A DNA stretch of 64,000 nucleotides from contig NZ_JARJBB010000002.1 in NCBI RefSeq assembly GCF_029269835.1, forward strand, positions 1-64,000, given 5' to 3'. Of the stretch, positions 53,893 through 64,000 are shown piece by piece. The notes beneath the pieces are model-generated. The model was not told the origin of the DNA and did no database searches. It worked only from the letters and a program-made list of their open reading frames with translations. A program made the translations under genes and the position numbers. The DNA comes from Streptomyces tropicalis (GTDB lineage: Bacteria; Actinomycetota; Actinomycetes; Streptomycetales; Streptomycetaceae). The number at the start of each line of letters is the position of its first letter. The first letter of the stretch is position 1.

Positions 53893-54741
53893 TCAGTGCT
53901 TGTAGAAGCCCTGCCCGCTCTTGCGGCCGATGTCACCGGCGTCAACCATCCGGCGCATCAGCTCCGGCGGGGCGAACTTCTCGTCCTGGGTCTCGGTGTA
54001 GATGTTGCCGGTGGCGTGGAGCAGGATGTCGACGCCGGTCATGTCGGTGGTGGCCAGCGGGCCCATGGCGTGCCCGAAGCCCAGCTTGCAGGCGAGGTCG
54101 ATGTCCTCGGCGCTGGCGACGCCCGACTCGTAGAGCTTCGCCGCCTCGACCACGAGGGCGGAGATCAGGCGGGTCGTCACGAAGCCGGCGACGTCCCGGT
54201 TGACCACGATGCAGGTCTTGCCCACGGACTCGGCGAACTCCCGGGCGCGGGCCAGGGTTTCGTCGCTGGTCTTGTAGCCGCGGACGAGTTCGCACAGCTG
54301 CATCATCGGGACCGGCGAGAAGAAGTGGGTGCCCACGACGCGCTCCGGGCGCTCCGTCACGGCCGCGATCTTGGTGATCGGGATGGCGGAGGTGTTGGAG
54401 GCGAGCACCGCGTCCTCGCGGACGATCCCGTCGAGGGTGCGGAAGATCTCGTGCTTGACCTCGAGCTTCTCGAAGACGGCCTCGACGACGACGTCGGCGT
54501 CGGCGACGGCGTCCAGGTCGGTGGTCGGGGTGATGCGGGCGAGCGCCGCCTCGGCGTCCTGCGCCTCCATCCGGCCCTTGCCCACGAACTTGTCGTACGA
54601 GGCCCTGATGCCGTCGGTGCCACGCTTGAGTGCCTCGTCGGTGACGTCCCGCAGGACGACGTCCCAGCCGGCCTGCGCGGAGACCTGGGCGATGCCGGCT
54701 CCCATGAGACCTGCTCCGATGACGGCGAGCTTCCGTGCCAC
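53893..54741 (-). CDS. 3-hydroxybutyryl-CoA dehydrogenase (3-hydroxyacyl-CoA dehydrogenase family)
   Basis: 282 residues from ATG 54741. N-terminal Rossmann domain with VIGAGLMGAGIAQVSAQAGWDVVLRD and ASNTSAIPI; catalytic His-Glu pair in VVGTHFFSPVPMMQLCELVRG; helical C-terminal domain with FGHAMGPLATTDMTGVDI. NAD(P)-dependent oxidoreduction of acetoacetyl/3-hydroxybutyryl-CoA, connecting with the thiolase encoded at 36227. Length is typical (about 282). The frame upstream of 54741 has no ribosome site. Confidence 0.93.
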   Translation of the reverse strand: MARKLAVIGAGLMGAGIAQVSAQAGWDVVLRDVTDEALKRGTDGIRASYDKFVGKGRMEAQDAEAALARITPTTDLDAVADADVVVEAVFEKLEVKHEIFRTLDGIVREDAVLASNTSAIPITKIAAVTERPERVVGTHFFSPVPMMQLCELVRGYKTSDETLARAREFAESVGKTCIVVNRDVAGFVTTRLISALVVEAAKLYESGVASAEDIDLACKLGFGHAMGPLATTDMTGVDILLHATGNIYTETQDEKFAPPELMRRMVDAGDIGRKSGQGFYKH

Positions 54742-55173
54742 TCCGACTCCCCTTGTCTACGACTGCGCGGGCGCCCGCCCGCGGTGTGGGATGGGGGTCC
54801 CCGCCCCGGGCGGGCCGAAAATGCGGGGGATCCTCCCGGCGGACACTAGCGCTGGTTCGGCGCTGTGTGACCGGTAAGTAACGCGCGTCACGTCTCAATT
54901 GACGGACATCACACCGCCAGATGTCAGACAGCGCCCCGGACGGCGTAGTTGAGGACCTGCCCGCCCAACGGCTCCTCCGTCCGGTCCGGCCGCAGCGGTC
55001 CGGGCCGGTGGCCCGGGCGCGGGCTCCTCCCGCGTACGGGGCTCCGGCACGGCGGCGGACTCCCCACGGCCGCGTCCTGCGGGGCGTCCCGGAGGCCTCC
55101 GCCCCCGCCGTGCCCACCGTGACGGTGGGCACACGAGTGTTCCGGACCGCCGGAGCGTCATTACGCTGGCCGT
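54742..55173. promoter_or_regulatory. 432-base divergent region with a 23-bp palindrome
   Basis: No supported gene. A perfect palindrome spans 55110-55132: GTGCCCACCGT, one central G, ACGGTGGGCAC; it ends 41 bases before the adenosyltransferase ATG. Downstream, TACGCT (55160-55165) is a possible -10. The palindrome could be an operator or a transcription stop for something entering from the left. A cobalamin riboswitch is not recognisable. Confidence 0.45.
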
Positions 55174-55749
55174 ATGGTCAATCTGACACGCATCTACACC
55201 AGGACCGGCGACGCGGGCACGACCGCGCTGGGCGACATGAGCAGGGTCGCCAAGACCGACCTGCGGATCTCGGCGTACGCCGACGCCAACGAGGCGAACG
55301 CGGTGATCGGCACGGCGATCGCGCTGGGCGGCCTCGCCGAGGAGGTCGTCGCGGTCCTCACCCGGGTGCAGAACGACCTGTTCGACGTCGGTGCGGACCT
55401 GTCGACGCCGGTGGTGGAGAACCCGCAGTTCCCCCCGCTGCGGGTGGAGCAGTTCTACGTCGACCGCCTGGAGGCGGACTGCGACCGCTTCAACGAGCGG
55501 CTGGAGAAGCTGCGCTCCTTCATCCTTCCGGGGGGCACGGCAGGCGCGGCCCTGCTGCACCAGGCGTGCACGGTGGTCCGCCGCGCCGAGCGCTCCACCT
55601 GGTCGGCGCTGGAGGCGCACGGCGAGACGATGAACCCGCTCACCGCGACGTACCTGAACCGCCTCTCCGACCTGCTGTTCATCCTGGCCCGCACCGCCAA
55701 CAAGGACACCGGCGACGTGCTCTGGGTGCCGGGCGGCGAACGCGGCTGA
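55174..55749 (+). CDS. ATP:cob(I)alamin adenosyltransferase, PduO type
   Basis: 191 residues from ATG 55174. PduO signature at the start: LTRIYTRTGDAGTTALGD (ATP-binding), RISAYADANEANAVIG, later SFILPGGTAGAALLHQACTVVRRAERS and YLNRLSDLLFILARTANK. It makes adenosylcobalamin, needed by IcmA and methylmalonyl-CoA mutase of this organism. Monocistronic; ends at a hairpin. Confidence 0.94.
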   Translation: MVNLTRIYTRTGDAGTTALGDMSRVAKTDLRISAYADANEANAVIGTAIALGGLAEEVVAVLTRVQNDLFDVGADLSTPVVENPQFPPLRVEQFYVDRLEADCDRFNERLEKLRSFILPGGTAGAALLHQACTVVRRAERSTWSALEAHGETMNPLTATYLNRLSDLLFILARTANKDTGDVLWVPGGERG

Positions 55750-55868
55750 GCCCCGGCTGACCGGGGACCCGCGGGACGGACGGCGCCCGGGGACACGCGG
55801 GTGGACGGCGGCCGGGGCGGGTACGGACCCGGCCCGGCCGCCGTCGTCGCGCGGCCCCGGCCCGCCGG

Positions 55869-55897
55869 GCCCGGGGACGGCTCCGCCGTCCCCGGGC
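55869..55897. terminator. 13-bp hairpin between adenosyltransferase and lipoprotein genes
   Basis: GCCCGGGGACGGC (55869-55881) and GCCGTCCCCGGGC (55885-55897) pair perfectly around TCC, between convergent stops at 55749 and 55913. Confidence 0.75.
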
Positions 55898-55912
55898 TCG
55901 GCGTCCGGGCGC

Positions 55913-56170
55913 TCAGCGGTCCGCGGAGCTCGTCGCGTCGCGGTCGGCCGCCGTCAGGGCGGACTGGACGTCGTCCAGCTTCTTCTGCATCTCCGCGTAG
56001 CTCCCCGAGGACCCGGCGGACGCCCCCGCGGAGGGGGCCGCCGACGAGGACGCCGGGGGCGCGCCGGCGTCGCCGCCGGTGTGGCGCGCGCAGCCCGCGG
56101 TGAGCGCGACGAGCAGGGCCGCGGCGGGCACCACCGCCCGCCGCATCCCGGTCCGGGCCCGCGCCCGCAT
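55913..56170 (-). CDS. Small lipoprotein of the two-component operon
   Basis: 85 residues from ATG 56170. Basic start (MRARARTGMRRAVV), hydrophobic core and lipobox LTAGC with Cys at about 27, then a Ser/Ala/Gly linker and a short helix (SYAEMQKKLDDVQSALTAADRD). Its start overlaps the preceding stop as ATGA, so it is translated with the secreted protein and the sensor kinase upstream. It might report envelope state to the kinase. No known family recognised. Confidence 0.78.
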   Translation of the reverse strand: MRARARTGMRRAVVPAAALLVALTAGCARHTGGDAGAPPASSSAAPSAGASAGSSGSYAEMQKKLDDVQSALTAADRDATSSADR

Positions 56171-56574
56171 CAGCCGGCCGCCTTGCCGCCGCCGTCGGCC
56201 TGGCACCAGGTCCGTACGGCGGTCAGGTCCTTCTGCCGCTTCTCCAGCGTGCCGACCAGCGACTTCCGGAAGTCCAGGCGGTCCTGGAGGAAGGTCGCGA
56301 CCTCGTTGTGGCCCGCCTTCTTCGCATGGTCGACGCGCTGCTGGAGCCGGGCCACCGAACCGCGCGTGCCGGCCCCGCCGTCGAGGCGCTTCAGGGCCCG
56401 GTGGATCCGCCGGTCGAGCTTGGGCACCCGCTTGCACAGCGCCGCGGCCCCGTCGCCCTTCGGTCCCGGCGCGGACGTGCCGCCGTCGGCCGCGGCCGCA
56501 CCGCCGGCGCCCGCCAGGACGGCCGTCACGGCGAGTCCGGCGAGCAGCGTGCGCATCCCTCGTCGTCCGTACAT
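56170..56574 (-). CDS. Small secreted helical protein of the two-component operon
   Basis: 134 residues from ATG 56574 (ATG 56556 also possible). Signal peptide to about residue 28 (MRTLLAGLAVTAVLAGAGGAAAADG). The mature part is charged and helical (VPKLDRRIHRALKRLDGG, SVARLQQRVDHAKKAGHNEVATFLQDRLDFRKSL) with one Cys near each end (ALCKR and RTWCQ), which would tie a helical hairpin by a disulfide. 51 bases after the kinase stop. Unrecognised family. Confidence 0.82.
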   Translation of the reverse strand: MYGRRGMRTLLAGLAVTAVLAGAGGAAAADGGTSAPGPKGDGAAALCKRVPKLDRRIHRALKRLDGGAGTRGSVARLQQRVDHAKKAGHNEVATFLQDRLDFRKSLVGTLEKRQKDLTAVRTWCQADGGGKAAG

Positions 56575-56625
56575 GTGCCTCTCCGTTTCCCGGACGGCCC
56601 CGTGGTCCGCCCGTCGCCCCGGAGG

Positions 56626-58089
56626 CTATGGGCCGTCCTTGGGGAAACCCTGTGACCGCTTTGTCCCGGCCGTGCCGATGAGCCAGTCCCGCCGGTCGGG
56701 CAGCGCGCCCCCGCCCGAGGGCAGCGACACCTCCACACGGGCCCCGGTGCCGTCCGCGCCGTCCGCGAGGGTCACGCTCCCCCGGTGCAGCGCGGCCTGC
56801 TGGGCGACCAGGGTGAGGCCGAGGCCTGAGCCCGCGCTGTCCGGGCCGCGCCGGAAGCGTGCGAAGACCCGCTCGCGGTCCTGCGCGGGCACCCCCGGCC
56901 CGCGGTCCTCGACCACCAGGGCGACCCGGTCGCCGGCGGACCGCACGGCGACGGCCACCCGGGCCCGGCCGCTCCCGTCGCGGCCGTGCGCCAGGGCGTT
57001 GCCGAGCAGGTTGTCGACCAGCAGCCGCAGCCCCGCCTCCCAGCCGTGCACGGTGGTCCCGGGCTCCGCGTCCAGCGTGATCAGTGCGTCCGGGGCGCGT
57101 CGCCGGGCGTCGGCGACGGCCGCGCCGGCGACCTCGGTGAGGTCGACGTCGCGGAACGCCTCCGCCTCCACCAGGTCGCCGCGGCCCAGCTCGCGCAGCA
57201 TCACCAGCAGACCGAGCAGGCGTCCGTGCTCGCGGCGCAGGTCGGTGAGGACCTCGGCGCGGTCGGGGGCCGGGAGGTCCGGGTGCCCGGCGAGGATGTC
57301 GAGGTTGGTGCCCATGCTCATCAGCGGGGTGCGCAGTTCGTGCGCGGCCGCGGAGGAGAAGGAGCGGGCGGTGTCGAGGGCCTGGGCGGTGCGGGCCGCC
57401 TGCTCGTCGTAGCGGGCGAGGACGGTCCTGAGGGTGGCCGCGAGCTCGTCGACCTCGCTCACACCGGTACGGGCGTCGTCGAGCCGGGTGCTGCTGGTGC
57501 GCGGGTCGAGCCCGGCGGTGCGGCGGGTCAGGCGGCGCAGGGGCGTGCTTGCCCCGGTGGCCAGTCCCCAGGCGAGGAGTTCGGACAGCGGCGCGGCAAG
57601 CACCGCCGTGAACAGCACCCGGCGGCGGACGAGCCGGAGTTGGGTGCGGTCGGCGGTGTCCGGCGCGAAGACCCACAGGGTGCCGGTGGCCCGCGCGGTG
57701 CGCACCGGCCGCGACAGCGCCCGCCAGGTGCGGCCCCCGGCGGCCACGGTGACCGGCCCGGCCGTCCGCGCGGGCAGCACGGTGCCGGGGCCCGGCTGCG
57801 GGCCGCCGACGACGGCCGTGCCCGGTCCGGTGATCCGGATGCCGACGTCGAGGGCGGCGCTGAGCAGTTGCCGCTCGCGGGTGTCGGCGGCCCGGGTGCG
57901 TCCGGCGGCGGACGCCCGCAGCAGGGCACGGGCCTGCGGGGCGACGGCCGCGGCCCGCTGCCGCAGGTGCTGGTCTTCGGCGCCGCGCAGGTCGTGGCCG
58001 ACCATGCGGAGCAGCAGCCAGCCGGAGGCGAGGACGAGGAGCGGGACCGTGCAGCCCACGGCGAGGGCGATCCTCGTGGACAGCCTCAC
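56626..58089 (-). CDS. Sensor histidine kinase (HisKA class)
   Basis: 487 residues from GTG 58089, overlapping the regulator stop by four bases. Membrane helix about 10-30, extracytoplasmic part about 31-150, second helix about 160-180, HAMP-like region (TPLRRLTRRTAGLDPRTSS), HisKA with AAAHELRTPLMSMGTNLDIL, and ATPase boxes NLLGNALAHG, EDRGPGVP and GSGLGLTLVAQQAALH. Stimulus unknown; two small exported proteins encoded just downstream are candidates for partners. Second in the operon RR-HK-secreted-lipoprotein. Confidence 0.93.
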   Translation of the reverse strand: MRLSTRIALAVGCTVPLLVLASGWLLLRMVGHDLRGAEDQHLRQRAAAVAPQARALLRASAAGRTRAADTRERQLLSAALDVGIRITGPGTAVVGGPQPGPGTVLPARTAGPVTVAAGGRTWRALSRPVRTARATGTLWVFAPDTADRTQLRLVRRRVLFTAVLAAPLSELLAWGLATGASTPLRRLTRRTAGLDPRTSSTRLDDARTGVSEVDELAATLRTVLARYDEQAARTAQALDTARSFSSAAAHELRTPLMSMGTNLDILAGHPDLPAPDRAEVLTDLRREHGRLLGLLVMLRELGRGDLVEAEAFRDVDLTEVAGAAVADARRRAPDALITLDAEPGTTVHGWEAGLRLLVDNLLGNALAHGRDGSGRARVAVAVRSAGDRVALVVEDRGPGVPAQDRERVFARFRRGPDSAGSGLGLTLVAQQAALHRGSVTLADGADGTGARVEVSLPSGGGALPDRRDWLIGTAGTKRSQGFPKDGP

Positions 58090-58781
58090 GGGGTGTCCCG
58101 CAGGACGAAGCCCACGCCGCGCACGGTGTGGACCAGCCGGGCCCGCCCGCCGGCCTCCAGTTTGCGGCGCAGATAGCTGACGAAGGTGTCGACGGCGTCG
58201 GTGCGCACCTCAAAGTCGTAGCCCCACACGCGTTCCAGCAGCTGGTCGCGGGTGAGGACCAGGCCGGCGTTGCGGGCGAGGACCTCCAGCAGGGCGAACT
58301 CGCGAGGGGTGAGGTCCAGCGGGCCGCCGTCGCGTTCGGCGGTGCGGGCCGCGGGGTCGATCACCAGGCCTGCCACCCGGAGCACGTCCCGGTCGGCGGG
58401 GGGCCGCCGGCGCAGCAGGGCGTGCAGCCGCAGCACCAGCTCCTGCAGGGCGAAGGGTTTGACGAGGTAGTCGTCGCAGCCGGCCCGGAGCCCGGCGATC
58501 CGGTCGGCGGTCTCGTCGAGGGCGGAGAGCATCAGCACGGGCAGGTCCCGGTCCTCGCCGCGGAGCCGGGCGCACACCTCGATGCCGCTCAGCCCGGGCA
58601 TCGACACGTCCAGCACCAGCACGTCCGGCGGCTGCCGGCCGATGGCGGCGAGTGCCTCGGCACCGTCCGCGGCGGTCCGCACCGCGAAGCCGCTCAGCCG
58701 CAGCCCGCGCTCCAGCGAGCGCCGGATGGCCGCGTCGTCGTCGACGACCAGCACCGCGCCGGGCCGCGTCTCGTCTCCCAT
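58086..58781 (-). CDS. OmpR/PhoB-family response regulator
   Basis: 231 residues from ATG 58781 with GGAGGG upstream. Receiver with VLVVDDDAAIRRSLERGL, phosphoacceptor Asp in VLVLDVSMPGLSGIE, LSALDE and DDYLVKPFALQEL; winged-helix output domain with LDLTPREFALLEVLARNAG, LTRDQLLERVWGYDFEVRTDAVDTFVSYLRRKLE. First gene of the operon; the region upstream also carries the decayed chiR-like gene on the other strand. Confidence 0.94.
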   Translation of the reverse strand: MGDETRPGAVLVVDDDAAIRRSLERGLRLSGFAVRTAADGAEALAAIGRQPPDVLVLDVSMPGLSGIEVCARLRGEDRDLPVLMLSALDETADRIAGLRAGCDDYLVKPFALQELVLRLHALLRRRPPADRDVLRVAGLVIDPAARTAERDGGPLDLTPREFALLEVLARNAGLVLTRDQLLERVWGYDFEVRTDAVDTFVSYLRRKLEAGGRARLVHTVRGVGFVLRDTP

Positions 58782-59040
58782 GCACCCTCCCTCGTCGTCC
58801 GGTGAGGGTACGCCGCCCCTTCCGGCCGGGACCGGCGCGGTCCGGTTCCTCGGCCACCGCGGGCAGGTCGGCGCGACCACCCCGTGCACAGCGGCGGTGC
58901 GCACCGCGGCGGCCTGCCAGGACCACGGCGGAGCGACGGCGGCCGGGCCGCCGACGTGGCGGACGGCGGCCCGTCGTTGTGCTCCTCCCGTCCGGCGGCC
59001 GATGCCCCTCCAGGCCGGCGGTGCGGGGCGTCGTCGGCCG

Positions 59041-59399
59041 CGACGAGGGGGCGGTGCACGGGGTGACGAGGGGGCGTACCGCGCCCCCGACATCGAGGTG
59101 GTGGGCGAGGCCGCGGACGGCGAGGAGGCGGTGGCGCCGTCCCGCGCACGGGGTCCGGACGTGGTGCTGATGGACGTGCAGCTGCCCCGGCCGGACAGGC
59201 TGTCCGCCACCCGCCGGGTGGTGCGGGACGACCTCGCGGACGTCCTGGGGCTCACCCGGAGACGGCGGAGGCCACCGCGACGACGCACGTCAGCCGGCTC
59301 CTCGGCAGGCTGGAGCTGCGCAGGTGGGTCCAAGCAGCCGTGCCGGCACCGGAGTTGGGGATCCGATGGACCGGCGGACCACTGGTCCAGACCTATTGA
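59041..59399 (+). pseudogene. Remnant of a NarL/LuxR-type response regulator, probably chiR
   Basis: Two parts in different frames. From about 59083 one frame reads APDIEVVGEAADGEEAVA and PDVVLMDVQLPRPDRLSATR, a NarL receiver with its phosphoacceptor Asp. After about 59260 another frame reads EATATTHVSRLLGRLELRRWVQAAV, the last helix of a LuxR-type DNA-binding domain, ending at TGA 59397-59399. The middle (half the receiver, linker, first helices) is missing and no start is left. In S. coelicolor the chitinase gene at this place is adjoined by chiR and chiS (published, from memory); no kinase remnant is seen here. Confidence 0.75.
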
Positions 59400-59424
59400 C
59401 CGATGGTCCAGACCTTTCTATTCT
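59383..59424 (+). promoter_or_regulatory. Chitinase promoter with two 12-bp direct repeats
   Basis: TGGTCCAGACCT occurs at 59383-59394 and again at 59404-59415, 21 bp apart. A promoter overlaps them: TTGACC (59396-59401), 17-base spacer, TATTCT (59419-59424). This is the classic arrangement of Streptomyces chitinase promoters, in which the repeats mediate chitin induction and glucose repression and resemble DasR sites. The stop codon of the chiR remnant lies inside the -35 element. Confidence 0.9.
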
Positions 59425-59487
59425 CGCGGCACTGCGGGCCTGTTGGCTCAGTCGGGCCCCCACCCCACACCACCAAGGAGGCGCAGC

Positions 59488-61314
<1,827 letters not shown>

Positions 61315-61356
61315 CCGGCCGCTGAGCACCGGGCCGCACCGGCCCCGAACGGCAAC

Positions 61357-61389
61357 GAGGCTCCTCCGGACACCGTCCGGGGGAGCCTC
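61357..61389. terminator. 15-bp hairpin between chitinase and DUF2550 gene
   Basis: GAGGCTCCTCCGGAC (61357-61371) pairs with GTCCGGGGGAGCCTC (61375-61389) with one T-G wobble and an ACC loop, between convergent stops. Confidence 0.8.
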
Positions 61390-61409
61390 ACCCGTGGGGG
61401 CGACGGCGG

Positions 61410-61862
61410 TTACGCCACGTTCACCCGTTGTCCGGGCGGGGCGGCCTCCAGCCAGGCGAGGAAACCGGTCAGCGCGTCCTCGCTCATGGCGAGCTCCAGG
61501 CGCGTCCCGCGGTGCACGCAGGCGAGGACCACCGCGTCGGAGAGCAGGGCGAGTTCCTCCTCGCCCTCGGGGAGCCGGCGGCCGGCCACCTCGATCGCGG
61601 AGCGTTCCAGGACCTGGCGCGGGCGGGGCGCGTAGGAGAAGACGCGAAACCACTCCACCCGGTCACCGCTGTAGCGGGCGACGCCGTAGCCCCAGCCCTT
61701 GCCGCCGGTGTCGGTCCCCTCCGGCACGCCCTGGCGCAGACTGCAGTCGAAGGTGCCGCCCGAACGCTGGATGAGCCGGCGCCGCAGGCCGAAGACGAAC
61801 AGTCCCACCACCACGAGCAAGACCACGATCCCGCACACAGTCAGAGCGAGGACCATCGGCAC
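61410..61862 (-). CDS. DUF2550-family membrane-anchored protein
   Basis: 150 residues from GTG 61862, preceded by GAGGAGG. One N-terminal membrane helix (about 4-26), then a cytoplasmic domain with GTFDCSLRQG, GKGWGYGVARYSGDRVEWFRVFSYAPRP, as in DUF2550, which sits downstream of the atp operon in many actinobacteria. Function not established. It lies 156 bases beyond atpC on the same strand, separated by a 22-bp hairpin. Confidence 0.9.
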   Translation of the reverse strand: MPMVLALTVCGIVVLLVVVGLFVFGLRRRLIQRSGGTFDCSLRQGVPEGTDTGGKGWGYGVARYSGDRVEWFRVFSYAPRPRQVLERSAIEVAGRRLPEGEEELALLSDAVVLACVHRGTRLELAMSEDALTGFLAWLEAAPPGQRVNVA

Positions 61863-61912
61863 CGACCTCCTCGTCTCCTAGGTAACGGAACGGAAAAATC
61901 ACCCACATCGGC

Positions 61913-61960
61913 CTCAGCCGCGGCTGGTACCGGATCCCTCCGGTACCAGCCGCGGCTGAG
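61913..61960. terminator. Perfect 22-bp hairpin ending the atp operon
   Basis: Arms 61913-61934 and 61939-61960 are fully complementary with a TCCC loop, 58 bases beyond the atpC stop on the minus strand and 50 bases ahead of the DUF2550 start. The strongest hairpin in the window. Confidence 0.88.
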
Positions 61961-62018
61961 TGACGTCGTCACATGAAACTCCCCCCGGGACCCTGGAGGT
62001 CCCGGAGATGCGCCCAGG

Positions 62019-62396
62019 TCAGCGCACCGTCGTCACGGCGCGCAGGCGTACGTCCGCGCGGCGCTCGGCGGAGGCGTCGGCCGCCGCCTTCGCGCGCTCC
62101 AGGGCACGCTCCGCGCGCTGGACGTCGATCTCGTCGGACAGCTCGGCGATCTCGGCGAGCAGCGACAGCTTGTCGTCGGCGAACGAGATGAAACCGCCGT
62201 GCACCGCGGCGATCACCGTCCCGCCGTCACTCGTACGGATGGTCACCGGGCCCGACTCCAGCACACCGAGCAGCGGCTGGTGACCGGGCATGACGCCGAT
62301 GTCGCCGGACGTGGTGCGCGCGACGACCAGGGTGGCCTCGCCGGACCAGACCTGGCGGTCGGCGGCGACCAGCTCGACGTGCAGCTCAGCAGCCAA
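62019..62396 (-). CDS. atpC: F-type ATP synthase epsilon subunit
   Basis: 125 residues, TTG start at 62396 with CGAGGAGCC upstream. N-terminal beta sandwich (LHVELVAADRQVWSGEATLVVARTTSGDIGVMPGHQPLLGVL), C-terminal helical hairpin (EIDVQRAERALERAKAAADA). The subunit is part of the rotor stalk and can inhibit ATP hydrolysis. The TTG start is supported by the conserved AAELHV opening of Streptomyces AtpC. A hairpin between atpD and atpC may tune its level. Confidence 0.95.
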   Translation of the reverse strand: MAAELHVELVAADRQVWSGEATLVVARTTSGDIGVMPGHQPLLGVLESGPVTIRTSDGGTVIAAVHGGFISFADDKLSLLAEIAELSDEIDVQRAERALERAKAAADASAERRADVRLRAVTTVR

Positions 62397-62415
62397 GGTT
62401 GGCTCCTCGGGTCAC

Positions 62416-62437
62416 CACCCGGCGGTTGTGCCGGGTG
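62416..62437. promoter_or_regulatory. 8-bp hairpin just upstream of atpC
   Basis: CACCCGGC (62416-62423) and GCCGGGTG (62430-62437) pair perfectly. On the minus strand it lies directly before the atpC ribosome site, so it might modulate atpC translation. Confidence 0.4.
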
Positions 62438-62461
62438 TTGGGGTCAATTCTAAGGGGCGTG

Positions 62462-62494
62462 CGGAAGGGGGCGGGACGCGCCCGCCCCCTTCCG
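62462..62494. terminator. 14-bp hairpin inside the atpD-atpC gap
   Basis: Arms 62462-62475 (CGGAAGGGGGCGGG) and 62481-62494 pair perfectly with an ACGCG loop. It lies 31 bases after atpD in the direction of transcription. As atpC normally belongs to the operon, this may be a partial terminator or an mRNA-stabilising structure rather than an end. Confidence 0.5.
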
Positions 62495-62525
62495 TGTGAG
62501 CACGGGGCCCACATGAGCGCGGGGG

Positions 62526-63962
<1,437 letters not shown>

Positions 63963-64000
63963 TTATCGGTCACTCCCCGCGGTCGCGTCGGCCAGGGCGC
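63963..64000 (-). CDS. atpG: F-type ATP synthase gamma subunit, last codons only
   Basis: Twelve codons including the stop (TAA, 63963-63965) at the right edge; the readable end is ALADATAGSDR. The stop directly abuts the atpD ATG. Identity rests on the invariant atpG-atpD order of F1F0 operons and on the typical Ala-rich end; too short for independent proof. Confidence 0.7.
   Translation of the reverse strand, partial: ALADATAGSDR

Noticed and set aside
54742..55173. Cobalamin riboswitch before the adenosyltransferase
   Set aside because: No B12-box-like sequence could be recognised; only a simple palindrome is present.
54921..55760. Open frame reading through the adenosyltransferase gene
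   Set aside because: Arg/Pro/Gly-rich shadow of the PduO gene without a ribosome site.
55913..58213. Single 766-codon frame spanning the two small exported genes and the kinase region
   Set aside because: Only its last 85 codons (the lipoprotein) look real; the rest is out of frame with an unmistakable histidine kinase.

Overview
The window looks like chromosomal DNA of a Streptomyces species: GC is very high with strong G/C third-position bias, GTG/TTG starts and purine-rich ribosome sites are common, and it carries genus-typical genes (scy/filP polarity genes, helR, DUF6230/DUF6114 membrane cluster, GlgE-pathway genes, secreted GH18 chitinase, NucS). Gene order matches, from memory, the S. 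coelicolor segment from treS/pep2/glgB down to atpD, read in reverse. That synteny is recall, not a computed alignment.

Layout. 1-4.7 kb: end of treS, maltokinase and a glgB with a long basic N-terminal tail (GlgE alpha-glucan pathway). 4.7-10.5 kb: an orphan Cys-rich lipoprotein, a MITE-like element sitting exactly between two stop codons, helR, a MerR-thioredoxin pair, a decayed HEAT-repeat gene and a DUF2127 membrane protein. 10.5-17.1 kb: an MFS exporter divergent from its TetR regulator across three operator-like palindromes, then a DAACS symporter divergent from a CitA/DctB-like two-component system. 17.1-23.4 kb: central carbon genes pfkA, pta, ackA and pyk. 23.4-28.5 kb: the DUF6230/DUF6114/secreted Ser-rich operon, a thioredoxin-TPR protein and a TetR regulator followed by a second MITE-like element. 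28.8-38.0 kb: acyl-CoA and B12 metabolism (icmA with an operator-like palindrome, meaB, thiolase, epimerase), with MarR regulators, DUF3817 proteins and three coupled AIM24 paralogues between them. 38.0-47.3 kb: scy and filP, then two paralogous ABC exporter pairs. 47.3-55.8 kb: LLM oxidoreductase, SCO5389-like protein, nucS with a 17-bp tandem repeat behind it, a large ATPase-TPR membrane protein, a STAS protein, 3-hydroxyacyl-CoA dehydrogenase and a PduO-type adenosyltransferase. 55.9-61.3 kb: an OmpR-type two-component operon with two small exported proteins, a decayed NarL-type response regulator where chiR is expected, and the chitinase it would have controlled. 61.4-64 kb: DUF2550, atpC, atpD and the last codons of atpG.

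Many convergent pairs are separated by perfect GC-rich hairpins that probably stop transcription in both directions. Genes for icmA, meaB, the epimerase, the thiolase, the 3-hydroxyacyl-CoA dehydrogenase and cobalamin adenosyltransferase together cover C4/C5 acyl-CoA interconversion and supply of its cofactor. The least understood material is the DUF6230 cluster, the AIM24 triad, the two-component operon with its small exported proteins, the pair of related MITE-like elements, and the apparent loss of ChiS/ChiR beside an intact chitinase promoter.
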